64,000 nt of DNA from JAHEFT01 sp963766195 (GCA_963766195.1 CAVXYY010000016.1:1-64000), one strand, 5' to 3'. Numbered from the stretch's first letter, positions 49,282-59,309 are shown. Notes: generated by a model from the sequence alone, not told the origin. Numbers and translations: made by a program.

Positions 49282-51655
49282 ATGCAGTTTAACGTTGAAT
49301 GGCTGAAAAAATGGGTCGCCATCGACCTGGACGCTGAAGCGCTGGCGGCCAAATTGACCGGGTCCGGCCTCGAAGTGGACGATATCCGGCCGGTTGCCGG
49401 CGCGTTCACGGATATCGTTGTCGCGGAAATCGAAGCCTGCCAACCGCACCCCAACGCCGACAAACTTTCCCTGTGTACCGTCAATGACGGTGGACAGGAA
49501 CGGTTGCAGATCGTCTGTGGCGCACCAAATGCCCGTGCCGGTATCCGGGTGCCGCTGGCCAGAATCGGCGCGCAGATCGGGCCGGACTTCAAAATCAAGC
49601 GCGCAAAACTTCGCGGTGTCGAGTCTTCCGGTATGTTGTGTTCGGCCAGGGAGCTGGGTCTGTCGGATGACCACTCCGGGCTGATGGAATTGCCCACGGA
49701 CGCCCCCGTTGGCACACCGCTCCGTGACTACCTGTCTCTGGATGATGCCGTTATCGAAGTCGATCTGACTCCAAACCGTGCAGATTGCCTGTCGATCCGT
49801 GGGTTGGCGCGCGATGTTTCAGCCAGTTGTGACGCTGAATACACGCCGCAGCCGGTCACGCCGGTGGCGGCGGAGGTCGATGCCCGCTTCCCGATCAGGC
49901 TGGAAAGCCCCGTGGACTGCCCGCGTTATGCCGGGCGGATCATTCGCGGGATCGATCCCCGGGCCAGGACGCCGTTGTGGATGTCAGAAACCCTCAGGCG
50001 CTGTGGTTTGCGCAGCATAAGCCCCACGGTCGACGTCACCAACTACGTGCTGCTGGAACTCGGTCAGCCCATGCACGCATTCGACCTGGACAAGCTCAGT
50101 GAAGAGATCGTCGTTCGCCGGGGCAGGCCGGGTGAAAAACTGGTGTTGCTCGACGAATCGGAGGTCGACCTGGACGAAAGTGTCCTGGCGATTTGCGACG
50201 GCAAGGGACCGGTTGCCATTGCCGGCATCATGGGTGGGCTCGCCAGCGGCGTGACTGCAGAGACACAGGATATCCTGTTTGAAAGCGCGTACTTCAACCC
50301 CGCCACCATCATGGGCAAGGCGCGAGCCTACGGCATGCATACAGACGCCTCTCACCGGTTTGAGCGGGGAGTCGACCCGCACGGCCAGGTGCTGGCGGTC
50401 GAGCGCGCCACGGCGCTCCTGGTTGAAATAGCCGGCGGCAAGCCAGGCCCTGTTCTACTGGCTGAGGATGTCGCCAGTATTCCGCATAACCCGGTGGTCC
50501 TGTTACGGCCGGACCGGCTCAACGCACTCATCGGCTGTGATATCCCCAGGGAGACCACCGAGAACATCCTGCGGCGCCTGGGCATGGAAGTTAGCCTGGG
50601 ACGGCGACAGCTGGAAAGTTACGGCGCCCTCATCGCGTTTTGATATTCAGATCGAAGAGGACCTGGTCGAGGAAGTCGCCCGGATTTTCGGTTACAACGA
50701 AATTCCGGAAGCTCCGGTTTCGGGCGAACTGGCGCCACCCAGCAGTGGACACGGTGTGTCAGTGCAGCGCGTGCGGGAAAGTTTATGCGGGTCGGGCTAC
50801 CAGGAAGCCATCAATTACAGTTTCGTGGACAAACAGCATCTCGATGCACTTCACCATGGCGGGCACGTTCTCGCGCTGGCAAATCCCCTGTCGTCGGATA
50901 TGGATGTGATGCGCACAACCCTGCTGCCCGGCCTGTTGACTTCACTGGCGCGCAATTTGCGGCGTCAGCAGTCGCGTGTCCGGCTGTTCGAGACAGGTGT
51001 GGCATTTTTGCAGGGCGACCAGATGAACGAAGAGCAGAGGATTGCCGGCGTGGTTTGCGGCGAAGCCCTTCCGGAGCAATGGGGAGAGCCCGCCCGCGGG
51101 GTCGATTTTTTCGACATCAAGGGTGACGTAGAGCGTCTTTTTGCGATGCGCGGCGATTCGGGCCGGCTGGTATTCGAGGCCGGCGAACTGCCCTGGATGC
51201 ATCCCGGCGCCTGTGCCGTCATCCGGATTCACAACGAAGTAGCCGGTTGGTGCGGTGCGCTGCACCCTTCGGTCTGCAAGGCATTCGATATCAAAAAGAA
51301 TGTTTTTGCGTTCGAACTGGAGCTGGAAAGGCTCCTGGAAAGAGAAATTCCATTCACGAAAAAATTATCGCGCTTTCCATCGGTACGACGTGACCTGGCA
51401 GTAGTTCTGCCGGTCGACATAAGCTACTCTCAGGTTGAGAAATGCGTTACTGACGTAGCCGGGCCACTGCTGGAGAGCGTGATCGTGTTCGACGTGTATC
51501 AGGGTGGCAATTTAAAAGAAAATTGCAAAAGTCTTGCTATAGGCTTGATTTTTAACAACGTTTACAGCACTCTAACGGATGAAGATGTTGATCCGGTGAT
51601 AGACACCGTGGTCTCAGCATTGGATCTTCATCTGGGTGCCAAGTTGAGAGGATAA
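49282..51655 (+). CDS. pheT: Phenylalanine-tRNA ligase beta subunit (one frameshift)
   Basis: About 790 residues. MQFNVEWLKKWVAIDLDAEA, the OB-fold tRNA-binding domain (CQPHPNADKLSLCTVNDGG), B3/4 editing domain (GIMGGLASGVTAETQDILFE), B5 domain, then after a shift near 50600 KVTAPSSRFDIQIEEDLVEE and the C-terminal anticodon-binding domain (FPSVRRDLAVVLPVDISYSQ). One extra G in a GGG run would explain the shift. Partner of PheS. Confidence 0.96.
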
Positions 51656-51657
51656 CA

Positions 51658-51957
51658 ATGTCGCTGACAAAGGCAGAAATCGCTGATCGACTGTTCGACG
51701 AGGTCGGCTTGAACAAAAGGGAAGCCAAGGAATTTGTGGATTCATTTTTCGAGGCTATAAAAAGCGCCCTTGAACAGAGCGAAAACGTCAAACTTTCAGG
51801 GTTTGGTAATTTTCAGTTACGTGAGAAGAATCAAAGACCGGGCAGAAACCCCAAGACGGGCGAAGAAATTCCAATTTCCGCGCGCCGGGTGGTGACTTTC
51901 CGACCAGGTCAAAAACTACGTGCAAGGGTGGAAGCTTATGTTGGATCCGGGGATTGA
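51658..51957 (+). CDS. ihfA: Integration host factor subunit alpha
   Basis: 99 residues: MSLTKAEIADRLFDEVGLNK, then NVKLSGFGNFQLREKNQRPG and RNPKTGEEIPISARRVVTFR with the DNA-intercalating Pro. Forms IhfAB, which bends DNA. It follows pheT by two bases and overlaps the next gene, the usual pheST-ihfA-merR order. Confidence 0.96.
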   Translation: MSLTKAEIADRLFDEVGLNKREAKEFVDSFFEAIKSALEQSENVKLSGFGNFQLREKNQRPGRNPKTGEEIPISARRVVTFRPGQKLRARVEAYVGSGD

Positions 51958-52294
51958 CCGAGATCTACCGCCGATTCCGGCAAAACGATATTTTACTATT
52001 GGTGAAGTCAGTGAGTTATGTGGTGTAAAGCCACATGTGCTTCGCTACTGGGAACAGGAATTCGAGCAACTCAAACCGGTCAAGCGACGGGGTAATCGCC
52101 GCTATTACCAGCGCGGCGATGTCATGATGATCCGGCAGATCCGCAGCCTGCTTTACGAACAGGGCTATACCATCGGCGGCGCCCGGCAGATGCTCGAAGG
52201 GGATGAAGCCAGGGACGACGTAAATCGCAGCCAGCAAATTATCCGCCAGGTCCGGATGGAACTGGAGCAGGTGTTGCAGGTTCTCAAGCGCTGA
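51938..52294 (+). CDS. MerR family transcriptional regulator
   Basis: 118 residues from the ATG at 51938. The helix-turn-helix is YFTIGEVSELCGVKPHVLRY then WEQEFEQLKPVKRRGNRRYY; the C-terminal helix is short with no metal-binding Cys. This small MerR-like protein regularly follows ihfA in gammaproteobacteria. Its target is unknown. It overlaps ihfA by 20 bases. Confidence 0.92.
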   Translation: MLDPGIDRDLPPIPAKRYFTIGEVSELCGVKPHVLRYWEQEFEQLKPVKRRGNRRYYQRGDVMMIRQIRSLLYEQGYTIGGARQMLEGDEARDDVNRSQQIIRQVRMELEQVLQVLKR

Positions 52295-52301
52295 GCGTTG
52301 G

Positions 52302-52366
52302 AGCGGGCCACGCCCGCGATTTTGTTTTCAAGGTTGCAGACGCGGGCCTTACCCGCGATATTCGTT
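52302..52366. repeat. Degenerate REP-like inverted pair
   Basis: TTGGAGCGGGCCACGCCCGCG and GCAGACGCGGGCCTTACCCGCG: each is a short palindrome built on GCGGG...CCCGC. Related in style to the other REP sequences but with a different core. It follows the MerR-type gene. Confidence 0.5.
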
Positions 52367-52466
52367 TTCAGAAAACCATCAAGTACTGTAGAATGCACTT
52401 CCCTGTTTCAGGGGGTAATTAGATATTTACCCACTTGGGTAAACACACAACCAGTTTAAAGAACGT

Positions 52467-52492
52467 CGGGGCGTGGCGCAGTCTGGTAGCGC
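52467..52492 (+). repeat. Duplicated 5' end of tRNA-Pro (tRNA fragment)
   Basis: CGGGGCGTGGCGCAGTCTGG plus TAGCGC is identical to the first 26 bases of tRNA-Pro at 52644. The upstream flank AAAGAA-GTCGGGGCG is shared too. After GCGC the sequence departs from a tRNA, so it cannot fold into one. The 151-base spacer to the real gene has small hairpins (TGCCTTCGGCA, GAAACCGCAATTTC, GCGACCTTTGGTCGC). Confidence 0.85.
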
Positions 52493-52643
52493 GTAAAATG
52501 GTGTTTCCTCAAGCTCTTCTTTGCCTTCGGCAAAACCGAGCCTTCGGAAACCGCAATTTCGGCGACCTTTGGTCGCAAAACAGGCGAGTTGATTTAAATT
52601 TCGTTCGCCTTAGAAAGTTAGTAGCCAGTTGATAAAGAAATGT

Positions 52644-52964
<321 letters not shown>

Positions 52965-52965
<1 letters not shown>

Positions 52966-53684
52966 CAATCCGACAGGTAGTACTCAACTGTCGAAACAAC
53001 CCGTACTTTCTTGATGTGCGGATTGTTGGTGTCACGTGCCTCGATCGAGAACTGGCCCTGGGAGGCCTGGCGGATCTTGCCCAGCCGGCTGTCCGAATCT
53101 TCCGCAAACTTCGACGCGACTTCACGGGCGTTCCTGGTCGCTTCCTCGATCATTCCGGGTTTGATCTCATTCAGACGGGTGAACAGGTACTCGACCGGGT
53201 TCTGGTAGGCGTCGCCGGTGAATGCGACTCCCTCTTTACCGAGTTCCACCAGACTACCCATCGCGGCGCGCACGGTCTCAACCTGTTGGGAATAAACGGT
53301 AACTGTCCGGGTCGCCACGTAGCGGAACTCGGCGCGTGGCGCGTCACCCCAGGCCTGGGCTGACTTGTCGGTCAGCACGGGTGTTGAAAGCGTGATCTCG
53401 TCACCGGCAATGCCGGCCTGCTGCAGGAAGGCGCGAACCCGCAGGCTGGTCGAGTCAAGTTCTTCGTAGACACTGGCCAGGTCGTTGCCGGTGACCGTGA
53501 AGCTGACGGGCCAGATGACCACGTCAGCCGGGTATTCGCGCTCGGACAGGCCTTTTGCGGTGACGGTACGTTCGTATTCCTTGACCTGCACGGCCGCCTG
53601 GCCGAGCAAATAACCGAGGGCCGCAAGGCCGAGAAAAATCGATAATCCGAGCCCGAAAAGGCTGACTCCGGATGACTGCCGCAT
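52965..53684 (-). CDS. SIMPL domain protein (DUF541)
   Basis: 239 residues. An N-terminal membrane anchor (LFGLGLSIFLGLAALGYLLG) is followed by the SIMPL domain: YERTVTAKGLSEREYPADVV, SFTVTGNDLASVYEELD and YLFTRLNEIKPGMIEEATRN with AREVASKFAEDSDSRLGKIR. Function of the family is unclear; it is probably periplasmic, facing outward. Convergent with tRNA-Pro. Three bases at its 3' end are in the tRNA repeat. Confidence 0.9.
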
Positions 53685-53974
53685 GGTGATAATTCCTTGT
53701 GCTCAGGACCAGGCCGCCCACCGGCCCGGATGCGGCACATTCTGTCAGGACCCCGGGTCGAAGGTCGGCCCGAATTGTGGCGAGCTTATGCCAATTCAGC
53801 CTGGCTCAGCCGCCATCCACGGGTTCAAATTCGCTGATCGAACCATCCGCCATGGTGGCCAGGGACAAGTGGCTGTCCCGCATTACAGCTCAGCTGCATC
53901 ACAGATTGTGTTGACCCTAATCATGCCTCGTGATTAACGTCAATTACGCGCCAACCCGGGAGGAGTAACTTCAT

Positions 53975-54025
53975 ATGAAGGCCGCTCGCCACAAGACGGC
54001 GGGCACCTCAAATGAAGGAGGTTGA
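53975..54025 (+). CDS. Possible upstream mini-ORF coupled to the five-gene operon
   Basis: ATG at 53975 follows GGGAGGAG by about ten bases and encodes MKAARHKTAGTSNEGG. Its last codons GAA GGA GGT TGA overlap the ribosome binding site of the dehydrogenase gene, whose ATG is five bases further. Such an arrangement could couple translation. No amino-acid bias suggests attenuation. Otherwise 53685-53974 is empty. Confidence 0.3.
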   Translation: MKAARHKTAGTSNEGG

Positions 54026-54029
54026 CGGT

Positions 54030-55151
54030 ATGGACAGGAAGTACAAGATAGCGTGGTTGCCTGGTGACGGCGTTGGCAAAGAAGTGATGGAGGCGGCGCG
54101 AATAGTGCTTGACCGCGTGGGCTTCGAAGCGGATTACCTGCACGGCGACATCGGCTGGGAGTTTTGGTGCAGTGAGGGCGATGCCTTCCCGTCCCGGACC
54201 ATTGAGCTCCTCAAAACCGTGGATGCCGCCATGTTTGGTGCGATCACTTCCAAGCCCGTAAAGCAGACGGAAGCGGAATTGGTGCCAGCTCTCCAGGGCA
54301 AGGGCCTGAAGTACCGGTCGCCTATTGTGCGCATGCGGCAACTGTTCGACCTCTACGTGTGCCTGAGGCCCTGCAAGGCCTATCCCCGGAATCCAATCAA
54401 CTTTCACGAGGGTATCGACCTCGTTATCTTCCGCGAAAATACCGAGGACCTTTACTCCGGCGTTGAATTCCATCCCGTCCCGGACGGCCTGAAAGACGTG
54501 CTGTCCGACCTGGCGCCGGCCTTCAAGCCGTTTGTAGACCTGCCCGCCGACCAGTACGCGATCTCTTGCAAAATCAATACCCGGAAGGGCTCTGAGCGGA
54601 TCATCCGCGCAGCCTTCGAGTTCGCCCGGACGTTCGGGCGCAAGAAAGTCACGGTCGTGCACAAAGCCAACGTGGTGCGCGCCACCGACGGCCTGTTCCT
54701 GGAGATGGCGCGTGAGGTGGCCAAAGACTTTCCGGACATCGCCATGGACGATGCCAACATCGACGCCATCACCATGTGGCTGCTCAAGAACCCGTTCAAC
54801 TACGACGTGCTGGTGGCGCCCAACCTCTACGGCGATATCGTTTCTGACCTTTGCGCCCAGATGGTTGGCGGGCTCGGCTTTGGCTGCTCCGGAAACATCG
54901 GAGAAAAGCTCGCGGTGTTCGAACCCACGCATGGCTCGGCGCCCAAGTACTCAGGGCAGTACAAGGTCAACCCGATCGCTACCATCCTGGCCGCGAGGAT
55001 GATGCTTGACTGGCTGGGTGAGACGGAACTGGCGCAGCGCATCGAGGAAGCCGTCGCCGCAGTCGTGCTCGAGGGCGAAGTGCGCACCTACGACATGGGC
55101 GGATCAGCGACCACGCTGGAGATGGCCGCAGCCATTGCCAACAAGCTTTAG
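54030..55151 (+). CDS. Isocitrate/isopropylmalate dehydrogenase family protein
   Basis: 373 residues; the ATG at 54030 has AAGGAGG eight bases upstream. Beta-hydroxyacid oxidative decarboxylase: KIAWLPGDGVGKEVMEAARI, GLKYRSPIVRMRQLFDLYVC with the substrate-binding Arg residues, FRENTEDLYSGVE, catalytic Tyr/Lys region, NLYGDIVSDLCAQMVGGLGF and FEPTHGSAPKYSGQ with the cofactor loop. The substrate may be isocitrate-, homoisocitrate- or 3-alkylmalate-like. First gene of a five-gene operon. Confidence 0.88.
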   Translation: MDRKYKIAWLPGDGVGKEVMEAARIVLDRVGFEADYLHGDIGWEFWCSEGDAFPSRTIELLKTVDAAMFGAITSKPVKQTEAELVPALQGKGLKYRSPIVRMRQLFDLYVCLRPCKAYPRNPINFHEGIDLVIFRENTEDLYSGVEFHPVPDGLKDVLSDLAPAFKPFVDLPADQYAISCKINTRKGSERIIRAAFEFARTFGRKKVTVVHKANVVRATDGLFLEMAREVAKDFPDIAMDDANIDAITMWLLKNPFNYDVLVAPNLYGDIVSDLCAQMVGGLGFGCSGNIGEKLAVFEPTHGSAPKYSGQYKVNPIATILAARMMLDWLGETELAQRIEEAVAAVVLEGEVRTYDMGGSATTLEMAAAIANKL

Positions 55152-55159
55152 GAGGGATC

Positions 55160-56071
55160 ATGGCTCACATCGTTATCCACGAAGTAGGCCCGCGCGACGG
55201 GCTGCAGATGGAGCAGCAGGTCGTCCCGATCGGGACCAGGGAGGACTGGATTCGCCGCACGATGGAATCCGGCGTTGATATTGTGCAGGTCGGCTCCTTT
55301 GTCCACCCGGTGAAGGTGCCGCAGATGGCCGACACCGATGAACTGATCCGGAGACTGGTCAAGGACAAGAACTCCCCGGTGATTCTCGCGGGGCTCGCGC
55401 TCAATGAGAAAGGCCTGGAACGCGGCCTTGAGTGCGGTGTGGAAATGTTCTGCATGGGCGCCTCCGCCAGCGAGACCCACAGCCTGAAGAACACGGGCAT
55501 GACGACCATGGACGCCACGCACCGCATTATCGGGGCGGCTCAGCAAGCCGTTGCTGCGGGGAAAAAAGTACAGGTTTCGGTGCAGTCGGCCTTCGGCTGC
55601 GGTTTTGAAGGGCCGATCCCCGAAAAACGCGTACTCGAGATGGTTGGCGCCTACCTGGAAGCAGGCCTGCGCAACATCAGCCTGGCCGACACGGCCGGTC
55701 ATGCTTACCCGGCCCAGGTTGAGCGGCTGTTCGGCGCATTGTTCGATCTCGACCCCGACATCGAATGTACCTGTCATTTCCACAACACTTACGGGCTCGG
55801 CATGGCGAATATCATGGCGGCCCTTCACGTCGGTGTGAGTTCGTTCGAAACCTCGTTCGCGGGTCTCGGCGGCTGCCCGTTCACCAAGGTGGCGGCAGGC
55901 AACGTAGCCACGGAGGATTTCGTGAACGCCTTGCAGTTGCAGGGACTGCGCCGCGACGTGGATTTGGGCCGATTGATCAGCGTGGCCGGCGACGTGGCGC
56001 AATTTTTCGGGCGCGAGATGCCGGGTTGTGTCTACAAGACCGGACCAATGGTCAGGAAGGAGGCCGCATGA
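55160..56071 (+). CDS. Hydroxymethylglutaryl-CoA lyase-like protein
   Basis: 303 residues, DRE-TIM metallolyase: IHEVGPRDGLQMEQQVV in place of RDG motif, VGSFVHPVKVPQMADTDELI, SVQSAFGCGFEGPIPEKRVL and ISLADTAGHAYP, HFHNTYGLGMANIMAALHVG with the metal-binding His pair, and FAGLGGCPFTKVAAGNVATE with the catalytic Cys of HMG-CoA lyases. It cleaves a 3-hydroxy-acyl-CoA to acetyl-CoA plus a keto acid. Overlaps the next gene by four bases. Confidence 0.88.
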   Translation: MAHIVIHEVGPRDGLQMEQQVVPIGTREDWIRRTMESGVDIVQVGSFVHPVKVPQMADTDELIRRLVKDKNSPVILAGLALNEKGLERGLECGVEMFCMGASASETHSLKNTGMTTMDATHRIIGAAQQAVAAGKKVQVSVQSAFGCGFEGPIPEKRVLEMVGAYLEAGLRNISLADTAGHAYPAQVERLFGALFDLDPDIECTCHFHNTYGLGMANIMAALHVGVSSFETSFAGLGGCPFTKVAAGNVATEDFVNALQLQGLRRDVDLGRLISVAGDVAQFFGREMPGCVYKTGPMVRKEAA

Positions 56072-57267
56072 ACGAGCAGATTCTGAAGGGTATCCGGGTC
56101 CTCGACCTCACCAATGTGCTGGCGGGACCCTTCGCCACGCTGCACCTGGCGCTGCTGGGTGCGGACGTGATCAAGATAGAGCGGCCTGGGAGCGGCGACC
56201 TGGCGCGCAAGCTGGGCACCCTGTCCGAATTGAATGAGCAGCTGATGGGGACCAGCTTCCTGGCGCAAAACGCGAACAAGAAGTCGGTGACGCTCAACAC
56301 GAAGTCTCCCGAAGGCAGGGAGATCTTCAAGAAGCTGGTCGAAACGGCAGACGTACTGGTAGAGAACTTCCGGCCTGGCGTCATGGACCGGTTGGGACTC
56401 GGCTACGAAGTGCTGAAGGAGATCAACCCGGGCCTGGTCTATTGCGCCATCTCGGGATTCGGGCAGACCGGGCCCGATGCACACAAACCAGCCTATGACC
56501 AGATTATCCAGGGCCTCAGCGGCGAGATGGCCGTGAATGGAGACGAGCGCCTGAATCCGTTGCGCGCGGGATTCCCGGTGTGCGACACGGTAGGCGGCCT
56601 GAACGGCGCCTTCGCGATCATGGCGGCCCTTTTTCACCGCGAACGTTCGGGGGAAGGACAATTCATCGACATCGCGATGCTCGACTCCATCATGCCCCTG
56701 ATGGGCTGGGTGGCCGCGAACCTGCTGATTGCGAAGCAGCAGCCGGAACCCATGGGTAACGACAACTTCACGGCGGCGCCGTCCGGGGTGTTCCGCACCG
56801 GGGACGGGCACATCAATATCGCGGCCAACAAGCAGGAACAATGGGAGTCGGTTTGCGACGTGCTCGGCCTGCCCGAACTGAAGACCGACCCGCGTTTCCA
56901 GAAGCGCGATATTCGCAAGCAGAACCGCAAGGAGCTGACGCCGCTGCTGGAGGCGAAGCTCACCGGGCGCAGCACCAGTGAGTGGGTGGATCTGCTCAAC
57001 GCGAACGACGTGCCGAGCGGCGCCATTCTGAGCCTCGAGGACGCGCTGAACCAGCCTCAGGTAAAGCACCGCCAGACCCTGCAGGAGGTGCCGGTCGAGG
57101 GCATCGGAACCATTCCGCTGTTCTCGCTCACCGCGAAGTTCCAGCAGAATCCGGGAGGCATCACCGCGCCGCCGCCCCGGCTTTCGGCGCACACGGCGGA
57201 AGTATTGGCAGGTATTGGTATCTCGAAAGAAGAACTGGACGATCTGAAAACAAAACAGGTGGTCTGA
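56068..57267 (+). CDS. Class III CoA-transferase (CaiB/BaiF family)
   Basis: 399 residues from the ATG at 56068 in an ATGA overlap. MNEQILKGIRVLDLTNVLAG, GADVIKIERPGSGD, NANKKSVTLNTKSPEGREIF, ENFRPGVMDRLGLGYEVLKE, YCAISGFGQTGP and DIAMLDSIMPLMGW are typical; the catalytic Asp lies in PAYDQIIQGLSG. It moves CoA between carboxylic acids. In this operon it should activate the acid cleaved by the HMG-CoA lyase-like enzyme. Confidence 0.92.
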   Translation: MNEQILKGIRVLDLTNVLAGPFATLHLALLGADVIKIERPGSGDLARKLGTLSELNEQLMGTSFLAQNANKKSVTLNTKSPEGREIFKKLVETADVLVENFRPGVMDRLGLGYEVLKEINPGLVYCAISGFGQTGPDAHKPAYDQIIQGLSGEMAVNGDERLNPLRAGFPVCDTVGGLNGAFAIMAALFHRERSGEGQFIDIAMLDSIMPLMGWVAANLLIAKQQPEPMGNDNFTAAPSGVFRTGDGHINIAANKQEQWESVCDVLGLPELKTDPRFQKRDIRKQNRKELTPLLEAKLTGRSTSEWVDLLNANDVPSGAILSLEDALNQPQVKHRQTLQEVPVEGIGTIPLFSLTAKFQQNPGGITAPPPRLSAHTAEVLAGIGISKEELDDLKTKQVV

Positions 57268-57292
57268 CGGCCGTTACGAAAAGGAGACTGAA

Positions 57293-58582
57293 ATGGGCAT
57301 GACGTACGTACAGAAGTTGCTGGCCCGAACGCTTGGCAGGGACGAGGTGGCCGTGGGAGAGGTCCTCGAGTTGCCGGTGCACCTGGCCATGTCGCACGAG
57401 AACGCTGCGCTCGTGATCAACCAGTTCAACGAGATTTTCCGGGGCACCGGCCTGGAACCGCGGGTCTGGGATCCGGAGAGGATCGCAATTATCTTCGACC
57501 ACCGCGTGCCCGCCGAATCGTCCAAGACGGCAAGCAATCACAAGAAAACCCGCGAATTTATCGCCAAACAAGGGATCAGCAAGTTTCATGACGTCCGGGG
57601 TGACGTGGGTGGGATCTGCCACCAGATTCTTCCCGAGAATGGTTACGTGCGGCCCGGCCAGGTGCTGGTCGGCACAGACAGCCACACGACTACCCATGGC
57701 GCGCTCGGTGCTTTTGGATTCGGCATCGGGGCCACTGAGATGGCCGCGGTCTGGACGCTGGGGAAGATCCTCAACGTTGAAGTGCCGGGCACCATCAAGG
57801 TGGTGGTCAACGGTGAGTTTCCGCGCGGAGTCTACGCCAAGGACCTGATCCTGTACCTGATCGGCCAATTGACTGCCGAGGGCGCCAATTTCAAGGTGAT
57901 CGAGTTCCACGGCGAGGTGATCCGTAATCTGCCGACATCGGGGCGCCTGGTGCTCTGCAATATGGCGGTGGAGGCCGGCGCAACCGCGGGCGTGGTGCCG
58001 CCGGACGAGGAAACCGTCCGCTATCTGCGCGACGAGGCTGCTGTGGCGGACGAACTGGACCTGTTTGCGCCGGACCCCGACGCCCAATACGACCGGGTGA
58101 TGGAGATCGATGCCACCCGGCTCGAACCACAGATTGCCTGTCCCCACACCGTGGACAACGTCAAACCGGTTGGCGAAGTGAAAGGCAGAAAGATCGACCA
58201 GATCGTGGTCGGCTCCTGCACCAGCGGGCGTCTCGATGACATCGAGATCGTCGCGCGGACCCTCAAGGGCAAGCATGTTGCGGCAGGGACGCGCATGCTC
58301 GTGTTCCCTGCGTCATGGCGCATCTACTCCCAGGCGCTGGATTCCGGTTACCTGCGTGACCTGATCGCAGCCGGTGCGGTGGTCTGCAACCCCGGCTGCG
58401 GACCCTGCCTGGGTATCCACCAGGGCGCACTGGGCGACAACGAGACCGCGCTCGCAACCACGAATCGCAACTTCAAGGGCCGGATGGGCAACCCGAATGC
58501 CGAGGTGTTCCTGTGCTCGCCGGAGGTGGCCGCGGTGAGTGCGCTGACCGGCGTTATTTCCGACCCGAGGGAGGTGAACTGA
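57293..58582 (+). CDS. Aconitase/3-isopropylmalate dehydratase large subunit-like (LeuC-like)
   Basis: 429 residues. The [4Fe-4S] ligands are in VVGSCTSGRLDDIEIVARTL and VVCNPGCGPCLGIHQGALGD, with a third cysteine region near VGTDSHTTTHGALGAFGFGI. IFDHRVPAESSKTASNHKKT and the closing LATTNRNFKGRMGNP are also typical. It isomerises or hydrates a hydroxy-acid with the small subunit encoded next. GGAGACTGAA precedes the ATG. Confidence 0.92.
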   Translation: MGMTYVQKLLARTLGRDEVAVGEVLELPVHLAMSHENAALVINQFNEIFRGTGLEPRVWDPERIAIIFDHRVPAESSKTASNHKKTREFIAKQGISKFHDVRGDVGGICHQILPENGYVRPGQVLVGTDSHTTTHGALGAFGFGIGATEMAAVWTLGKILNVEVPGTIKVVVNGEFPRGVYAKDLILYLIGQLTAEGANFKVIEFHGEVIRNLPTSGRLVLCNMAVEAGATAGVVPPDEETVRYLRDEAAVADELDLFAPDPDAQYDRVMEIDATRLEPQIACPHTVDNVKPVGEVKGRKIDQIVVGSCTSGRLDDIEIVARTLKGKHVAAGTRMLVFPASWRIYSQALDSGYLRDLIAAGAVVCNPGCGPCLGIHQGALGDNETALATTNRNFKGRMGNPNAEVFLCSPEVAAVSALTGVISDPREVN

Positions 58583-58583
58583 A

Positions 58584-59085
58584 ATGGCCAGAAGCAAAGT
58601 CGTTATTGAAACTCGGGGATGATATTTCGACGGACATCATCTACCCGGGCCGGTACATGGCGACGGTACTGCCGACGGAAACGCCGCAGTTCGCCTTCAT
58701 GGATGACACGCCGTTCAACCAGGCGCTCAATGCGAAGCAGTTCCCTGCGGGGAGCTTCATCGTGGCCGGGGATAACTTCGGCTGCGGTTCTTCGCGCGAA
58801 CAGGCCGCCTCGTGCATCAAAGGTCACGAGTTGACCGTGATTGCCCGCAATTTCGCCAGGATATTCCTGCAGAACTCGATCAACGTCGGGCTGAAAATGA
58901 TCATCTGCCCGGAAATCGAGGCCGGGGAGGGCGATGAACTGGAAATCAGCAACAACGAGGTCAGGAACCTGGCCTCCGGCAAATCCTTCGCGATTGAACC
59001 GTTGCCGCAGGCCCGCCAGGCCATCATCGACGCTGGTGGTCTGATCCCCTATGCGCGGCATCTGCTGCTGGAGCGCAGCGCCTAG
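58584..59085 (+). CDS. 3-isopropylmalate dehydratase small subunit-like (LeuD-like), frameshift near the start
   Basis: About 166 residues. The start MARSKVVIE at 58584 lies one base after the LeuC-like stop. The frame shifts near 58605 and continues LGDDISTDIIYPGRYMATVL, then VAGDNFGCGSSREQAASCIK with the swivelling-domain GCGSSRE motif, FARIFLQNSINVGLKMIICP and SFAIEPLPQARQAIID. It completes the dehydratase encoded by the large subunit gene. Last gene of the operon. Confidence 0.9.
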
Positions 59086-59135
59086 GATAAAATCCGCGGG
59101 TTTTCTTTCTTGCGGGAGTTACGCCCGGTACTGCC

Positions 59136-59309
59136 TTAAACCGACCGGCTTGTGCCTGTGCCCGATTTGCCGATCTGCTGCCCGATGAAGTCTAATTTGC
59201 GCTGCAACTGACAGAAAATGTCATGGGATTTGCCTTCATGGATTATTTTTCCACATGACATATATGCTCTAACATTATGAATACACTGATTTAATTGATG
59301 TTGAGCCAT
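59136..59309 (-). CDS. Doubtful small ORF
   Basis: 57 codons from the ATG at 59309: MAQHQLNQCIHNVRAYMSCG, then KIIHEGKSHDIFCQLQRKLD. The composition is protein-like, but no ribosome binding site and no family are seen. The region 59086-59379 is otherwise empty and AT-rich toward its right end, which holds the promoter of the next gene. Confidence 0.2.
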   Translation of the reverse strand: MAQHQLNQCIHNVRAYMSCGKIIHEGKSHDIFCQLQRKLDFIGQQIGKSGTGTSRSV

